Positions 35,901-44,480 are shown, counted from the stretch's first letter. The stretch: DNA of 64,000 nucleotides from JAOZTV01 sp965371805 (GCA_965371805.1 CBDUZW010000015.1:1-64000), one strand, 5' to 3'. The notes: a model not told the origin generated them from the sequence alone. Made by a program: numbers and translations.

Positions 35901-37863
35901 AACTGCATACGGAAACTCTATCACAACCTCCCCATCGACTGCATCAGGAACAAACAATCAGCCTATCTCCTATAACCTGACCGGACTGGCTTTAAATACC
36001 ACCTACCATTATCGAATCAGCGGTCAAAATACAAGCGGAGTCTCAAATGGCGCCGATATGAGCTTTACAACCGGAGGCATCATTCCATCAGTTACAACCC
36101 TCGCTGCAAGCAATATCAGTGGCAGCAGTGCCCTGCTAAACGGGACTATCAATGCAAATACCCAGAGTACCAGTGTCACATTTGAATATGGCCCGACAAC
36201 CGCCTATGGAAAATCTGCTCAGGCAATTCCCAATATTATAAACGGTACAACCGATACCCCTGTCAGCTATATATTGACAGGACTGAAGCCGGAAACCATC
36301 TACCATTTCAGGGCAATTGGTCAAAATGGAATTGGTAGGGCAACTGGGTCTGACATGACCTTTACAACAGGAGAGGGATCACTGGAAGTCTATACCGAAG
36401 AGGTATCTGATATCACTTCAAAATCTGCAATGGCATATGGAAATATCGTATCGACCAAGACCGTAAATATCACCTCAAGGGGCATCTGCTGGAGCAGATC
36501 CGATAATCCTTTGGTTTCAGGCAATCATACTGAAAATGGTTCTGGAGTTGGCAGTTTCTCCAGTATTCTGACAGGATTAAGCCCGAAGACAACATACTAT
36601 GCAAGAGCATATGCAATTGATGACAAAAAATTTGTATACGGCAATATAGTCGTATTTAAAACATCCGGGTTTATTACTGAACTGGCCATCATCACACCGG
36701 AAAATGGCGCTGTTGTCCAGGGAAATGAAAAAATCTTTATTGCTTCATCCCTTGATTCAGATTATATAGAGTTACACATTGATGATGTTCATCTGGGATA
36801 TGGAACACTAAGTACAGACATCGATCATTTTGGCTTAAAACTGATTCAGACCGAGTTCAGTTTAAAAGATATTGTCTATCTTTATTTGACCGAAAATAAT
36901 TCCCTCAGAGGAATAACAGGGACCGGAATGGTTCTAAATATTTTTTCAGAAAAGATTGGAGTAGAAAACTTTCACATAGAACCCTCTGGAGAAATTTATA
37001 TTCAGCTGGAATCAGCCCGCTATTTTGATGGGCAACAACCTTTTCAAAGCATAATCGTCGATCCGCTAGATAAAAGTATATCAGGACTTGATAAAAAAGA
37101 TTGCTATCAGCCGGAGATTAAATATACAGATAAACTTGAAGATGACATCATTGGCTCCTTAAGCAGAAATCATAATTTTGATCATGACATAAAAAATGCA
37201 TTCACAATAGACGAGGATGAAGTAATCTCTCTTGGAAGATATAAAAACGCAAACTATTTTTCACTTCATTCAAGTTCTAAAAACTTGAGCGAAAAGAGGC
37301 CAACCCTGATCGCATATTTACAGGACAGACCGGTAAAGATAACAAAAATCTTGAATATGACTTCAGAGCAATCCTCAATTCCAATAGATTTATTTGTACC
37401 GGATGAGACTTCATTTTTAAAGAATGCCGGAATAAAAACATATATACTTGAATGGAATACATTAGATTATCCAGATGGGATGCATAAAATACAGGCATCA
37501 TCCCAGGATAAGTACGGGCAGAAACTTGTTGATTCAGTAGATGTGGTGGTGAGAAATTTCATCATTGACCTGAGTGTAATTAGAAAAGAGGACGCTGCCT
37601 ATACATTTAGTGTCCATTTTGGCGAAATCAGTTTTAACATTGATAACCCCAAAAATCTTCCAGTCACAAAATATGTGATTTATCGAAAAGAAATGGACGG
37701 AGATTACGAACCACTTACAGAAATCGAGAGCCTTTCTATAATTGAACACAAATACACTCATATTGATAATAATATAACAAAGGAAAACAATTATACATAC
37801 AAGATTATTGCCACCGACAGTAACGGTAAAGCTCTGTCTGAATCAAATGAAAAATCAATTTAG
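32983..37863 (+). CDS. Giant exported LRR and FN3-like repeat surface protein
   Basis: A 1626-residue exported protein. A signal peptide (about 1-24, 'FIFLSAFILFFNLSTSLFG') is followed by an LRR N-cap-like segment ('ERAALIALYNSTNGDGWTDNTGW'; read in parts) and about ten plant-type 24-residue leucine-rich repeats (about 80-335, 'L.GTIP.SLGNLT.L..L.L..N.L'). Then come an FN3 domain (about 356-455), a carboxypeptidase-regulatory-like domain (about 463-540), a Cys-containing beta-sandwich (543-636), five 99-residue repeats (about 638-1132), a second Cys-containing sandwich (about 1135-1230), and a ~400-residue C-terminus ending in an FN3-like domain. There is no obvious sortase or type IX tail. 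It is probably an adhesin or matrix protein, with a sigma-54 promoter and a barrel-protein gene nine bases downstream. Confidence 0.88.
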   Translation: MKRIFIFLSAFILFFNLSTSLFGDIPATERAALIALYNSTNGDGWTDNTGWKTAPLHTDGFAMPGTEGSWHGITVETDRVTSINQFNNNLNGTTPSSLENLTNLRELNLSYSANLSGNIPPSLSNLTTLEILNFDFDQLDGTIPTSIGNLINLTDLRLTANQLSETIPTSLGNLSKLEYLGLERNDLTGTIPPSLGNLTAIKYLKLNDNDLTGTIPTELGNLANLQFLYLSDNRLSGSIPASLGNLSNLWILDLTINDLTGTIPTELGDLTKLQYLKLKANRLSGTIPASLGNLTDLRNLSLGYNKLTGEIPVNLSNLNISASSLEIGYNGLYTDNSTLISFLNNKDPDWSDSQTIAPDGITATVVSNTAIYLSWQPIVYTGDTGGYRIFYSMTPGGPYTFFSQTANKSTTTISVTGLSGNTTYYFLLKTQTDAHDHGWPQDSTIISDPSDEVSAKTFIDSFTISGRITVNGNPLKNVVININNGFPGKPATDNNGDYIAPVPYNWSGTISPELNGYIFTPANRSYSGVTSSITDQSFTATTAPTLTTAAISNITTTTANSGGTISGSSITARGVCWNTSAFPTTAGSHTSNGAGSGSFISAITGLEPYTTYHVRAYATNSSGTVYGNELSFTTAGLTPTAITRNAVNIGYNFATLNGRINANRQNTNVTFEYGTTNSYGTSIYSIPNIVSGSTITSVERTLTDLTLNTTYHYRVVAQNSAGTTYGTNMTFTTGAAAPIAITQVASAVGTNQATLNGRVNANNQSTNISFEYGLTTAYGTTAASTPSTITGVTDRSVLLNLTGLSLNTTYHYRVIAQNGTGTTYGSGMIFTTGATVPIAITNAASGIGTTEAILNGSINANNQSTNVTFEYGTTTAYGTTIISIPNIVAGTTITPVSRTINGLTLNTSYHYRVVGQNGTGTTNGADMTFTTGAAAPIAITEVAGNVGTTSAILNGIINANNQNTNISFEYGTTTAYGNSITTSPSTASGTNNQPISYNLTGLALNTTYHYRISGQNTSGVSNGADMSFTTGGIIPSVTTLAASNISGSSALLNGTINANTQSTSVTFEYGPTTAYGKSAQAIPNIINGTTDTPVSYILTGLKPETIYHFRAIGQNGIGRATGSDMTFTTGEGSLEVYTEEVSDITSKSAMAYGNIVSTKTVNITSRGICWSRSDNPLVSGNHTENGSGVGSFSSILTGLSPKTTYYARAYAIDDKKFVYGNIVVFKTSGFITELAIITPENGAVVQGNEKIFIASSLDSDYIELHIDDVHLGYGTLSTDIDHFGLKLIQTEFSLKDIVYLYLTENNSLRGITGTGMVLNIFSEKIGVENFHIEPSGEIYIQLESARYFDGQQPFQSIIVDPLDKSISGLDKKDCYQPEIKYTDKLEDDIIGSLSRNHNFDHDIKNAFTIDEDEVISLGRYKNANYFSLHSSSKNLSEKRPTLIAYLQDRPVKITKILNMTSEQSSIPIDLFVPDETSFLKNAGIKTYILEWNTLDYPDGMHKIQASSQDKYGQKLVDSVDVVVRNFIIDLSVIRKEDAAYTFSVHFGEISFNIDNPKNLPVTKYVIYRKEMDGDYEPLTEIESLSIIEHKYTHIDNNITKENNYTYKIIATDSNGKALSESNEKSI
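34894..36378 (+). repeat. Five tandem 297-bp repeats within the LRR/FN3 gene
   Basis: Units begin at 34894, 35191, 35488, 35785 and 36082 with no length change, each encoding 99 residues ('AITxxA..IGT..A.LNG.INANNQST', 'FEYGTTTAYG', 'LNTTYHYRV..QNG.GT', 'MTFTTG'). Units 1 and 3 share 'SIPNIV.GTTIT' while 2 and 4 share 'TPST..G', which suggests an older two-unit duplication; unit 5 mixes both. Confidence 0.9.
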
Positions 37864-37872
37864 GAGACCATA

Positions 37873-38472
37873 ATGAAAATAAAAAAACTTGGACAGACAA
37901 ATAAACACATATTTAATTTGCTTTTAGTATTATTAATTCTCTTCTCTATTTCAATTAGTTTAACAGGAGCCGATAAAAATTTATTTTTTGACCTATCCTT
38001 AAGTGCATTTTCCAATTCAGATGAAGAATTTAAAAAAATCTATATGGATTCTATGTGGGTGCCTGAAATCGGGATCGGTTATTTGTTTTCAAATAATTTC
38101 TATGTCAGGACCAATCTTAGTTTGATTTCTATCAATGGCCAAACTCCCAAATGGCTCTACGATGTTAAAATGAAGCAGAAACGTCTCTCATTAAATGGTG
38201 GTTACAAACATAAATTATCTAAAAAGATAAGCCTTTCCGGAGAAGTTGGATTCGTTTTCTTAATGTATGATGAACAGATCACCCAGCTGAATTATATAAA
38301 CAAAGATAATTCCCCGGGATTTAAAACCGGAATAGATTGTCAATACTCAGTAAATAGTATCTTTAGACTGATTATAAATCTTGATTATTCAATTATCAAT
38401 AAATCAATTGACGCTGGGTCCAAACGTTTCGGAGGCATAAAAGCCGGCCTTGGAATTAGATTCTTCTTATAG
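37873..38472 (+). CDS. Predicted outer-membrane beta-barrel protein
   Basis: A 199-residue exported protein. After a signal peptide (cleavage near 'SLTGADK', about residue 32) the sequence alternates in the way of amphipathic strands ('IGYLFSNNFYVRTNLSLIS', 'KISLSGEVGFVFLMY', 'IFRLIINLDYSII') and ends in aromatic residues ('AGLGIRFFL'), as OmpA/OmpW-sized barrels do. It begins nine bases after the giant surface protein, with GGAG just before the ATG, so it is probably expressed with it from the sigma-54 promoter. It may anchor or export that protein; this is inference. Confidence 0.72.
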   Translation: MKIKKLGQTNKHIFNLLLVLLILFSISISLTGADKNLFFDLSLSAFSNSDEEFKKIYMDSMWVPEIGIGYLFSNNFYVRTNLSLISINGQTPKWLYDVKMKQKRLSLNGGYKHKLSKKISLSGEVGFVFLMYDEQITQLNYINKDNSPGFKTGIDCQYSVNSIFRLIINLDYSIINKSIDAGSKRFGGIKAGLGIRFFL

Positions 38473-38511
38473 CCGACCTTTATTTCTGAATTTAAGATTA
38501 TGTATTAGTGC

Positions 38512-39009
38512 CTATAATTTAGCTAAAACCGCATCATAGTTGGGTTCATCAACAATTTCAGGTACCAGTTCCGTGTATTTCACAACACCCCCCTCATTTA
38601 AAAGAACCACCGCTCTTCCCATCAGGCCGGCCATTGGGCCATCTGAAATTCCAATGCCATAATCATTAGAAAACTTCGTATCTCTCATCTCAGAAAGAGT
38701 AATCACATTATTTAAACCTTCCGCACCGCAAAACCTTGCCTGTGCAAAGGGTAGATCTCTTGAAATGCAGAGAACAACCGTATTAGGCAGCTTGTCTGCC
38801 TTTGCATTAAATGTTCTGACAGAGGTCGCACATGTACCTGTGTCAAGACTTGGAAAGATGTTTAAGATAACTTTTTTTCCACGGAAATCACTTAACTTAG
38901 CATCCCCCAGATCATTCTTTGTCAGGACAAATTCTCCTGCCGTTTCTCCAACTGCCGGTAAATCACCGATTGTATTTATTGTATTTCCCTGTAATGTAAT
39001 TTTTGCCAT
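38512..39009 (-). CDS. tpx: Thiol peroxidase (Tpx-type atypical 2-Cys peroxiredoxin)
   Basis: A 165-residue peroxiredoxin that reduces hydrogen and organic peroxides with thioredoxin. The peroxidatic Cys is C60 in 'SLDTGTCATSVRTF' and the resolving Cys is C94 in 'QARFCGAEGL', the spacing of Tpx proteins; a further Cys is at 81. 'MAKITLQGNTINTIGDLPAVG' matches the family start (read in parts). ATG 39009 is chosen because GGAGG lies six bases upstream; the ORF start at 39021 overlaps that site. It appears to be a single gene downstream of rmuC. Confidence 0.95.
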   Translation of the reverse strand: MAKITLQGNTINTIGDLPAVGETAGEFVLTKNDLGDAKLSDFRGKKVILNIFPSLDTGTCATSVRTFNAKADKLPNTVVLCISRDLPFAQARFCGAEGLNNVITLSEMRDTKFSNDYGIGISDGPMAGLMGRAVVLLNEGGVVKYTELVPEIVDEPNYDAVLAKL

Positions 39010-39091
39010 TTTTTCCTCCATTTATTTTTATTTTTTTAAAGCAAATCATAAAAAAGATAATAACAAATTAAAATTTTATATTCAAATATTA

Positions 39092-40438
39092 TTAATTTTC
39101 CTCAATATTGGATAAATTAGGATCACTCTTTACCTTTAACTTTCCGGAAACAATTCCATCCAGAGTTTCAACGCTCTTTAGTTTTCTTTGAATTGCCCTT
39201 GTCCTTCGGCCAACCACTTCATCTAATTGATCCAATCCGGTCCGGATATTATTCTGTGCTTTTTCCATCATGCCGCCAAATTTATTAAATTCGTTCTTTA
39301 CCTCTCCCAATACTTTCCAGACCTCACTGCTTCTTTTCTGAATTGCCAGAGTTTTAAATCCAATTTGAAGACTGTTTAAAATTGCTGCTAAAGTTGTAGG
39401 TCCGGTAATAATAATTTTATAGTCTCTCTGAAGTTCTTCTAATAACGAAGCTTTCCTTACTATTTCAGCGTAAATACCTTCAAATGGGAGAAACATTATT
39501 CCAAAATCTGTTGTATTCGGAGGATCAATATATTTGCTTTCAATATCTTTTGCCATTTTTTTAATCGTAGTTTCCAAGTTTTTCTGGGCCGCTGTGATCT
39601 TATTTAAATCTCCATCCTCATAGGCATCCTGCAATGTCATATATACATCTTTTGGAAATTTAGCATCAATTGGAAGCCATACGACTGAATCAGAATCGCC
39701 TCTTCCAGGTAATTTAACAGCAAATTCTACTGATTCTGAACTATTGAGTTTTGTTTTAACATTTGTTTCATATTGATCAGGGGCAAGGATCTGCTCAAGC
39801 AGCATTTCCAGTTGTATCTCACCAAATCCGCCTCTCATTTTTACATTACTTAATACTTTTTTTAACCCACCCACATCAGCTGCAATCGTTCTCATCTCAC
39901 CAAGTCCCTCTTGTACTGCTCTCAGTTGTTTGCTGACTGTATCAAAGGATTGACTCAGTCTTTCATTCAATGTTTTTTGAAGTTTTTCATCAACTGTCAT
40001 TCGCATTTCATCCAGTTGTTTGGTATTGTCTTCCCTGATAAATTTTAATTGTTTCTCAACAGCATCTTTTACCTCTTTTACATTATCAGTATTCTGTTTA
40101 TTTAATTCAGACTGCTGTCTAGAAAAATTATCAAATTTTTGTTTTATTAATTCATTCAGTTCCTTAGTGTTTTCTGAAAATTCAGTTTTAAAAGAATGCA
40201 AAGACTTGCTGAGTTCTTCCCTGTCATTTTTTGAAATATCATTTATTTCAGTTCTATTTCGTTGAAACTCATCCTTTATCGTTCTATCAGTTCTCTCAAG
40301 AGTCCTGTCAAATTGAAATACTGCCTTCTCAACATCTTTCAATTGTGGTTTTATGTCAAAATTAACTTTCTTTTTTAAAATTAATATTATATTTACAATC
40401 GAAAGAATAACTATAGTAATTAATAACGCTTCAACCAT
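39092..40438 (-). CDS. rmuC: RmuC family DNA recombination protein
   Basis: A 448-residue RmuC-family protein. A membrane anchor covers residues 1-22 ('ALLITIVILSIVNIILIL'), a long coiled coil runs to about 190, and the RmuC nuclease-like domain follows ('GGFGEIQLEMLLEQIL', 'WLPIDAKFP', 'FGIMFLPFEGIYAEIV', 'GPTTLAAILNSLQIGFKTL'). RmuC proteins limit inversions at short inverted repeats and have been linked to anti-phage or anti-transposon defence in some hosts. It has AAGGAG before its ATG and its own promoter. Confidence 0.93.
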   Translation of the reverse strand: MVEALLITIVILSIVNIILILKKKVNFDIKPQLKDVEKAVFQFDRTLERTDRTIKDEFQRNRTEINDISKNDREELSKSLHSFKTEFSENTKELNELIKQKFDNFSRQQSELNKQNTDNVKEVKDAVEKQLKFIREDNTKQLDEMRMTVDEKLQKTLNERLSQSFDTVSKQLRAVQEGLGEMRTIAADVGGLKKVLSNVKMRGGFGEIQLEMLLEQILAPDQYETNVKTKLNSSESVEFAVKLPGRGDSDSVVWLPIDAKFPKDVYMTLQDAYEDGDLNKITAAQKNLETTIKKMAKDIESKYIDPPNTTDFGIMFLPFEGIYAEIVRKASLLEELQRDYKIIITGPTTLAAILNSLQIGFKTLAIQKRSSEVWKVLGEVKNEFNKFGGMMEKAQNNIRTGLDQLDEVVGRRTRAIQRKLKSVETLDGIVSGKLKVKSDPNLSNIEEN

Positions 40439-40486
40439 TACATTCTCCTTAATTTAATTAGGAAACAATATGCTCAATTTTGAAAA

Positions 40487-40514
40487 ATTATAGCACATAA
40501 AACAAAAAAAACAA
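40487..40514 (-). promoter_or_regulatory. Promoter of rmuC
   Basis: On the minus strand TTGTTT (40514-40509), 16-bp spacer, TATAAT (40492-40487), about 50 bp upstream of the rmuC start. Confidence 0.5.
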
Positions 40515-40520
40515 TTACTA

Positions 40521-40549
40521 TTGACAATCATTTGTAATTTCATTATCAT
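40521..40549 (+). promoter_or_regulatory. Strong sigma-70-type promoter of the GAF/PAS hybrid kinase
   Basis: TTGACA (40521-40526), 17-bp spacer, TATCAT (40544-40549). The start point falls near 40556, where a 23-codon leader ORF begins. It is back to back with the rmuC promoter. Confidence 0.65.
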
Positions 40550-40555
40550 TAATCG

Positions 40556-40627
40556 ATGAAGTACAATCAGAATAAATTGATAACTAATCTATCCCGAATC
40601 ATTATTCTTCTAATTTTAGGAATTTAG
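40556..40627 (+). CDS. Possible 23-residue leader peptide
   Basis: ATG at the predicted transcription start opens a 23-codon ORF ending in a hydrophobic stretch ('RIIILLILGI') and stopping five bases before the kinase ATG. It could be a leaderless leader peptide coupled to the kinase gene, or chance. No family is recognisable. Confidence 0.25.
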   Translation: MKYNQNKLITNLSRIIILLILGI

Positions 40628-40632
40628 TACCG

Positions 40633-43600
40633 ATGGAGACTATTTTTTTAAGTTCTTGCAAAAATGCACCTGTTGGATTCAAATATAAGACACCAACTGA
40701 ACATGATCTTTTATACAACCGAATTGCTCTTTATACCGATTCATTAGAAGTCTCTTACTCACTCCTTGATAAATTTCCTGAGAGAGTAAATGGGCTGGTA
40801 ATTTCAAAAGGTGAAGCTGTTTCACATTCCCGGATCGGTCCTGAACTCTGGCATTTTGTTATAACCAAAAATATGATTCCAGATCTACACAAAACAGTTT
40901 TGTTTTTTTTTGAAATGCTATCTAATTCTCAAAATGAAGAAAATGACTCTAAGCAATCTGAAAAAACATATGCCTCACACTTACATCTTTTAAAGAATAA
41001 AGAAAAAATTAACAATACTATCCTGAAAGCGAATGATATAAAACAGATGATGTCAGACGTATTACAGGCTACACTTGAAATGTTTGATTGTGATCGATCC
41101 TGGCTTCTTTATCCTTGTGATCCAAAAACAGAAACATGGCGTGTCCCAATGATGCGCACTACTCCAGATTATAAAGATGATCAGGTTATGGAAACCGATA
41201 TACCTGTTCTGCCAGAAGATCATGAAATAATGGAAGCTGTCCTTAAAAAAAAAGGCCCTGTCGGATTTGGTTCAGATAATGAAAAACCGCTTCCTTCATA
41301 TATGACACCGGAATTTGGTGTTAAGACACAGCTGCTTATATCTTTGTATCCAAAAACTGGAAAACCATGGATATTTGGACTGCACCAATGCCGTAATAAC
41401 CGTTGTTGGACCAAGGAAGAGAGGGAACTTTTAAAGGAGATCAGCCATAGGCTTAGTGATGCTCTAAGTAGTTTGCTTTTTTTGCATGATCTAAAAGAAA
41501 GTGAAGAAAACTTACGAATTACTCTTAATTCTATCGGAGATGCGGTTATTTCTACTGATACCGAAGGTATCGTTACAGAGATGAATCCAGTTGCTGAAAA
41601 ACTCACAGGATGGTCAATTCAAGAAGCAAGGAAAAAACCTCTGACTGAAATCTTACATGTTCTTAATTCTCATACAAGAGAGCCAGCTTCAAATCCAGTT
41701 AGAAAAGTTTTAGAAAGTGGAGAAGTAATTGGTCTTGCCAATCATACTTTACTTATTTCCAAAGATGGCAGTGAATATCAAATTGCTGATTCTGCGGCCC
41801 CTATAAGAAATACAGATAATCAAGTAACCGGTGTAGTTATGGTATTCAGAGATATATCAAAAGAGTATCAATTGCAGGAAGAATTAACTTCAAGTGAAGA
41901 AAAATTCCGTACTCTTTTCGAATCATCAATGGATGCAATTCTTTTGTTGGATTTAGATAAAGGATATATAGATTGTAATCCAGCTGCCTTAAATATGTTT
42001 GCCGTTCCAACAAAAAAAAAATTCCTGCAATTAACTCCAGCTGACCTCTCGCCTATATATCAACCAGATGGATCGCTTTCTGTAGATTCGGCTAAAAAAG
42101 AGATCCAGAAATCTATTGAAAATGGAGTAAACTATTTTGATTGGCAGCATAAAAGATTTGATGGGGATGAGTTTTCAGCATCTGTTCTTGCTACGAAAGT
42201 TAAAATAGACAACAAAATTTTTCTTCAAGGTACGATCCGGGATATTACAAAAAGAAAACAGAGTGAAGTAGAGTTGAGTCATCTACGTAATTATCTTTAC
42301 AATATCATTAACTCAATGCCATCCATATTAATTGGTGTGGATAAAAATTGTAAAATTACGCAATGGAATAAGAAAGCGGAAGAGTCCACAGGTATTATTG
42401 CTGATGAAGCACAAGGTAAAATCCTTTCTAATGTGTTTCCAAGAATGGCGTCGGAAATGGAAAAAATAACTAAAAGTATGAATACCCGGAAAATAGAGAA
42501 AGATTCAAATAGACCTTTTCAGACTGAGAAAGGAATCCAGCATGAAGATGTGACCATATATCCTCTTGTTTCCAACGAAATTGAAGGTGCTGTTATACGT
42601 ATTGATGATGTAACAAAAAAGAATAAACTTGAGGAGCAGTTAAATCATAGTAGAAAATTGGATGCCATTGGTCAGCTTGCTGGAGGAGTGGCCCATGATT
42701 TTAATAATATGCTTGGTGGAATAATGGGAGCAGCAGAGCTTCTAAAACATTCCACAAGAGATCTTGATAAAAAAAGTGAGAAGCTGGTAAAAATGATAAT
42801 AGAAGCATCAAAACGAGCAGCAGATCTCACATCCAAACTCTTAATATTCGGACGAAAAGGTAAAATAACTTCTAAAAACATTGATTTACATAGTGCCATA
42901 GACGATATAATTGCAATTCTCAAAAGGACAATTGATAAAAGAATATCAATAAGTGTTAATAAAAATGCAAAAATAAGTATAATAAAAGGAGATAGATCAG
43001 AACTGGAAAGTACATTTATCAATATGGGTATAAATGCCAGCCATGCAATGCCAAAGGGCGGAGAATTACATATTAAAACGAAAAATGTAAGATTAAGTAA
43101 ATCATATTGTGATTTGAGTCTCTTTGAAATTAAACCTGGTGAATATATCGAAATTGAAGTAAGAGATATAGGCTTTGGAATACCTAAGGAAAACCTTAAC
43201 AAAATATTTGATCCATTTTTTACGACAAAAAAGCAGGGAAAAGGATCAGGACTTGGTTTATCTGCTGCTTATGGGGCTGTTCTGGATCATAATGGTGAAA
43301 TTAAAGTATACAGTGAATTGGAAAAGGGAACTGTATTTTATATTTTACTACCCTGTGCAGAAGAAAAAATTGATTTAGCGACTAAAGATGAGATCGTTAT
43401 CATTGGGTCAGGTCATATTCTATTAATTGATGATGATGATATTATTCGTGACACAGGAAAACTTATGCTGGAAGCAATGGGTTATAATGTAACTCTCTCA
43501 GAAAATGGAGAGAACGCATTGAGAATATTTCGGGAACAACATAATAATATTGATTTGATAATTTCTGATATGATTATGCCCGAAATGAATGGACGTGAAG

Positions 43601-43776
43601 TGTATTTCGAAATGAAGAAAATTGATAAAAACTGTAGGGTAATGATTTCATCAGGATTCTCAAAAAGTGAGTATATTGATGAATTAAAAAAAGCAGGACT
43701 CTCTGGATTTATCCGAAAACCATTCAGAAATTTTGAGTTGAGTCAACTAATAGCTAATATATTATTAACCAAATAA
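40633..43776 (+). CDS. Soluble hybrid histidine kinase with GAF, PAS and receiver domains
   Basis: A 1047-residue cytoplasmic hybrid kinase with no membrane segment. After an unrecognised N-terminal ~115 residues comes a GAF domain (about 130-285, 'TLEMFDCDRSWLLYPCDP'), then three PAS domains (about 290-415, 425-555, 560-670; for example 'DAVISTDTEGIVTEMNPVAEKLTGW'). HisKA has 'QLAGGVAHDFNNMLGGI' and HATPase_c has 'GINASHAM', 'DIGFGIPKENLNKIFDPFFTTK' (read in parts) and 'GSGLGLSAAYG'. The receiver (about 925-1047) has 'LLIDDDDIIRDT', 'LIISDMIMPEMNG' and 'FIRKPF'. No cognate regulator is adjacent. The stop is seven bases from the convergent ABC gene. Confidence 0.9.
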   Translation: METIFLSSCKNAPVGFKYKTPTEHDLLYNRIALYTDSLEVSYSLLDKFPERVNGLVISKGEAVSHSRIGPELWHFVITKNMIPDLHKTVLFFFEMLSNSQNEENDSKQSEKTYASHLHLLKNKEKINNTILKANDIKQMMSDVLQATLEMFDCDRSWLLYPCDPKTETWRVPMMRTTPDYKDDQVMETDIPVLPEDHEIMEAVLKKKGPVGFGSDNEKPLPSYMTPEFGVKTQLLISLYPKTGKPWIFGLHQCRNNRCWTKEERELLKEISHRLSDALSSLLFLHDLKESEENLRITLNSIGDAVISTDTEGIVTEMNPVAEKLTGWSIQEARKKPLTEILHVLNSHTREPASNPVRKVLESGEVIGLANHTLLISKDGSEYQIADSAAPIRNTDNQVTGVVMVFRDISKEYQLQEELTSSEEKFRTLFESSMDAILLLDLDKGYIDCNPAALNMFAVPTKKKFLQLTPADLSPIYQPDGSLSVDSAKKEIQKSIENGVNYFDWQHKRFDGDEFSASVLATKVKIDNKIFLQGTIRDITKRKQSEVELSHLRNYLYNIINSMPSILIGVDKNCKITQWNKKAEESTGIIADEAQGKILSNVFPRMASEMEKITKSMNTRKIEKDSNRPFQTEKGIQHEDVTIYPLVSNEIEGAVIRIDDVTKKNKLEEQLNHSRKLDAIGQLAGGVAHDFNNMLGGIMGAAELLKHSTRDLDKKSEKLVKMIIEASKRAADLTSKLLIFGRKGKITSKNIDLHSAIDDIIAILKRTIDKRISISVNKNAKISIIKGDRSELESTFINMGINASHAMPKGGELHIKTKNVRLSKSYCDLSLFEIKPGEYIEIEVRDIGFGIPKENLNKIFDPFFTTKKQGKGSGLGLSAAYGAVLDHNGEIKVYSELEKGTVFYILLPCAEEKIDLATKDEIVIIGSGHILLIDDDDIIRDTGKLMLEAMGYNVTLSENGENALRIFREQHNNIDLIISDMIMPEMNGREVYFEMKKIDKNCRVMISSGFSKSEYIDELKKAGLSGFIRKPFRNFELSQLIANILLTK

Positions 43777-43783
43777 AATTATA

Positions 43784-44455
43784 TTAATTTACTGATGCAA
43801 TCATATTATAATAGAAGACAGGAACAAAATTTTCCATATTTTCAATGTTTATCAGTGATGTATTATGTGTAATTAATATTATTGAAGTCTTGTATGTCTT
43901 ATTGATTTTAATAATAATTTCAAGCATCTTTTTTTGCGTGTCAACATCCAGGGCTGTAGTTGGCTCATCCAGAATAAATAATTTAGGTTTTAGTAGTATT
44001 CCCATTATTAAAATAATTCTCTGACATTCTCCTTCACTTAATTCAAAAGGATAAGATTCTAATATTCTTTTAGGATCAGGAAATTTGAGCTCTTTCATCA
44101 AATTTTCAATTTCATTAAACTCAATGCTTTTAATATCTTTAAACTGTGTTCTAATCTTTAATACAGGATTTAGAGAAGCTTTTGCATTCTGGGGAGAATA
44201 AAAAACACCTTTTCCAGTCATTTTTTTTATTTCACTATATTCAACTTCTTTATTATTTAAATAAAACAAACCATTCGTAATTATAAAGTCTTCTGATAAG
44301 AGTCCGGATATAGTCTTTGCAAAAATAGTTTTACCGACTCCTGATTCTCCTGTTAAGACAGTTATCAGGCCTTCAGGAATTTCAATATTTATTTCATTTA
44401 GAATATTCTCTTTATGTTTTCTTGCTCTTATTGATAAACCTGATACTTTAATCAA
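43784..44455 (-). CDS. Orphan ABC transporter ATP-binding protein (DppD/OppD-like)
   Basis: A 223-residue ABC ATPase resembling the peptide/nickel transporter family: Walker A 'LTGESGVGKTIFA', Q-loop 'FYSPQNAKASLNP', signature 'LSEGECQRI' (a variant of LSGGQ), Walker B 'LFILDEPTTALDVDTQ', switch 'ILITHN'. It is shorter than OppD/DppD (about 320 aa) and lacks their C-terminal oligopeptide-binding extension. No permease or binding protein gene is adjacent; it follows the RidA gene after 25 bp. It may serve a transporter encoded elsewhere. Confidence 0.83.
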   Translation of the reverse strand: MIKVSGLSIRARKHKENILNEINIEIPEGLITVLTGESGVGKTIFAKTISGLLSEDFIITNGLFYLNNKEVEYSEIKKMTGKGVFYSPQNAKASLNPVLKIRTQFKDIKSIEFNEIENLMKELKFPDPKRILESYPFELSEGECQRIILIMGILLKPKLFILDEPTTALDVDTQKKMLEIIIKINKTYKTSIILITHNTSLINIENMENFVPVFYYNMIASVN

Positions 44456-44480
44456 TTATAGTTCTCTACCAAATATCCCT

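Noticed and set aside
34894..36378. The tandem repeats as a CRISPR-like or satellite array
   Set aside because: The period is 297 bp, in frame, and the repeats encode conserved 99-residue domains inside one long ORF.
38765..39115. Plus-strand 116-codon ORF opposite tpx
   Set aside because: It is antisense to a well-recognised peroxiredoxin gene and shows no family features; a shadow reading frame.
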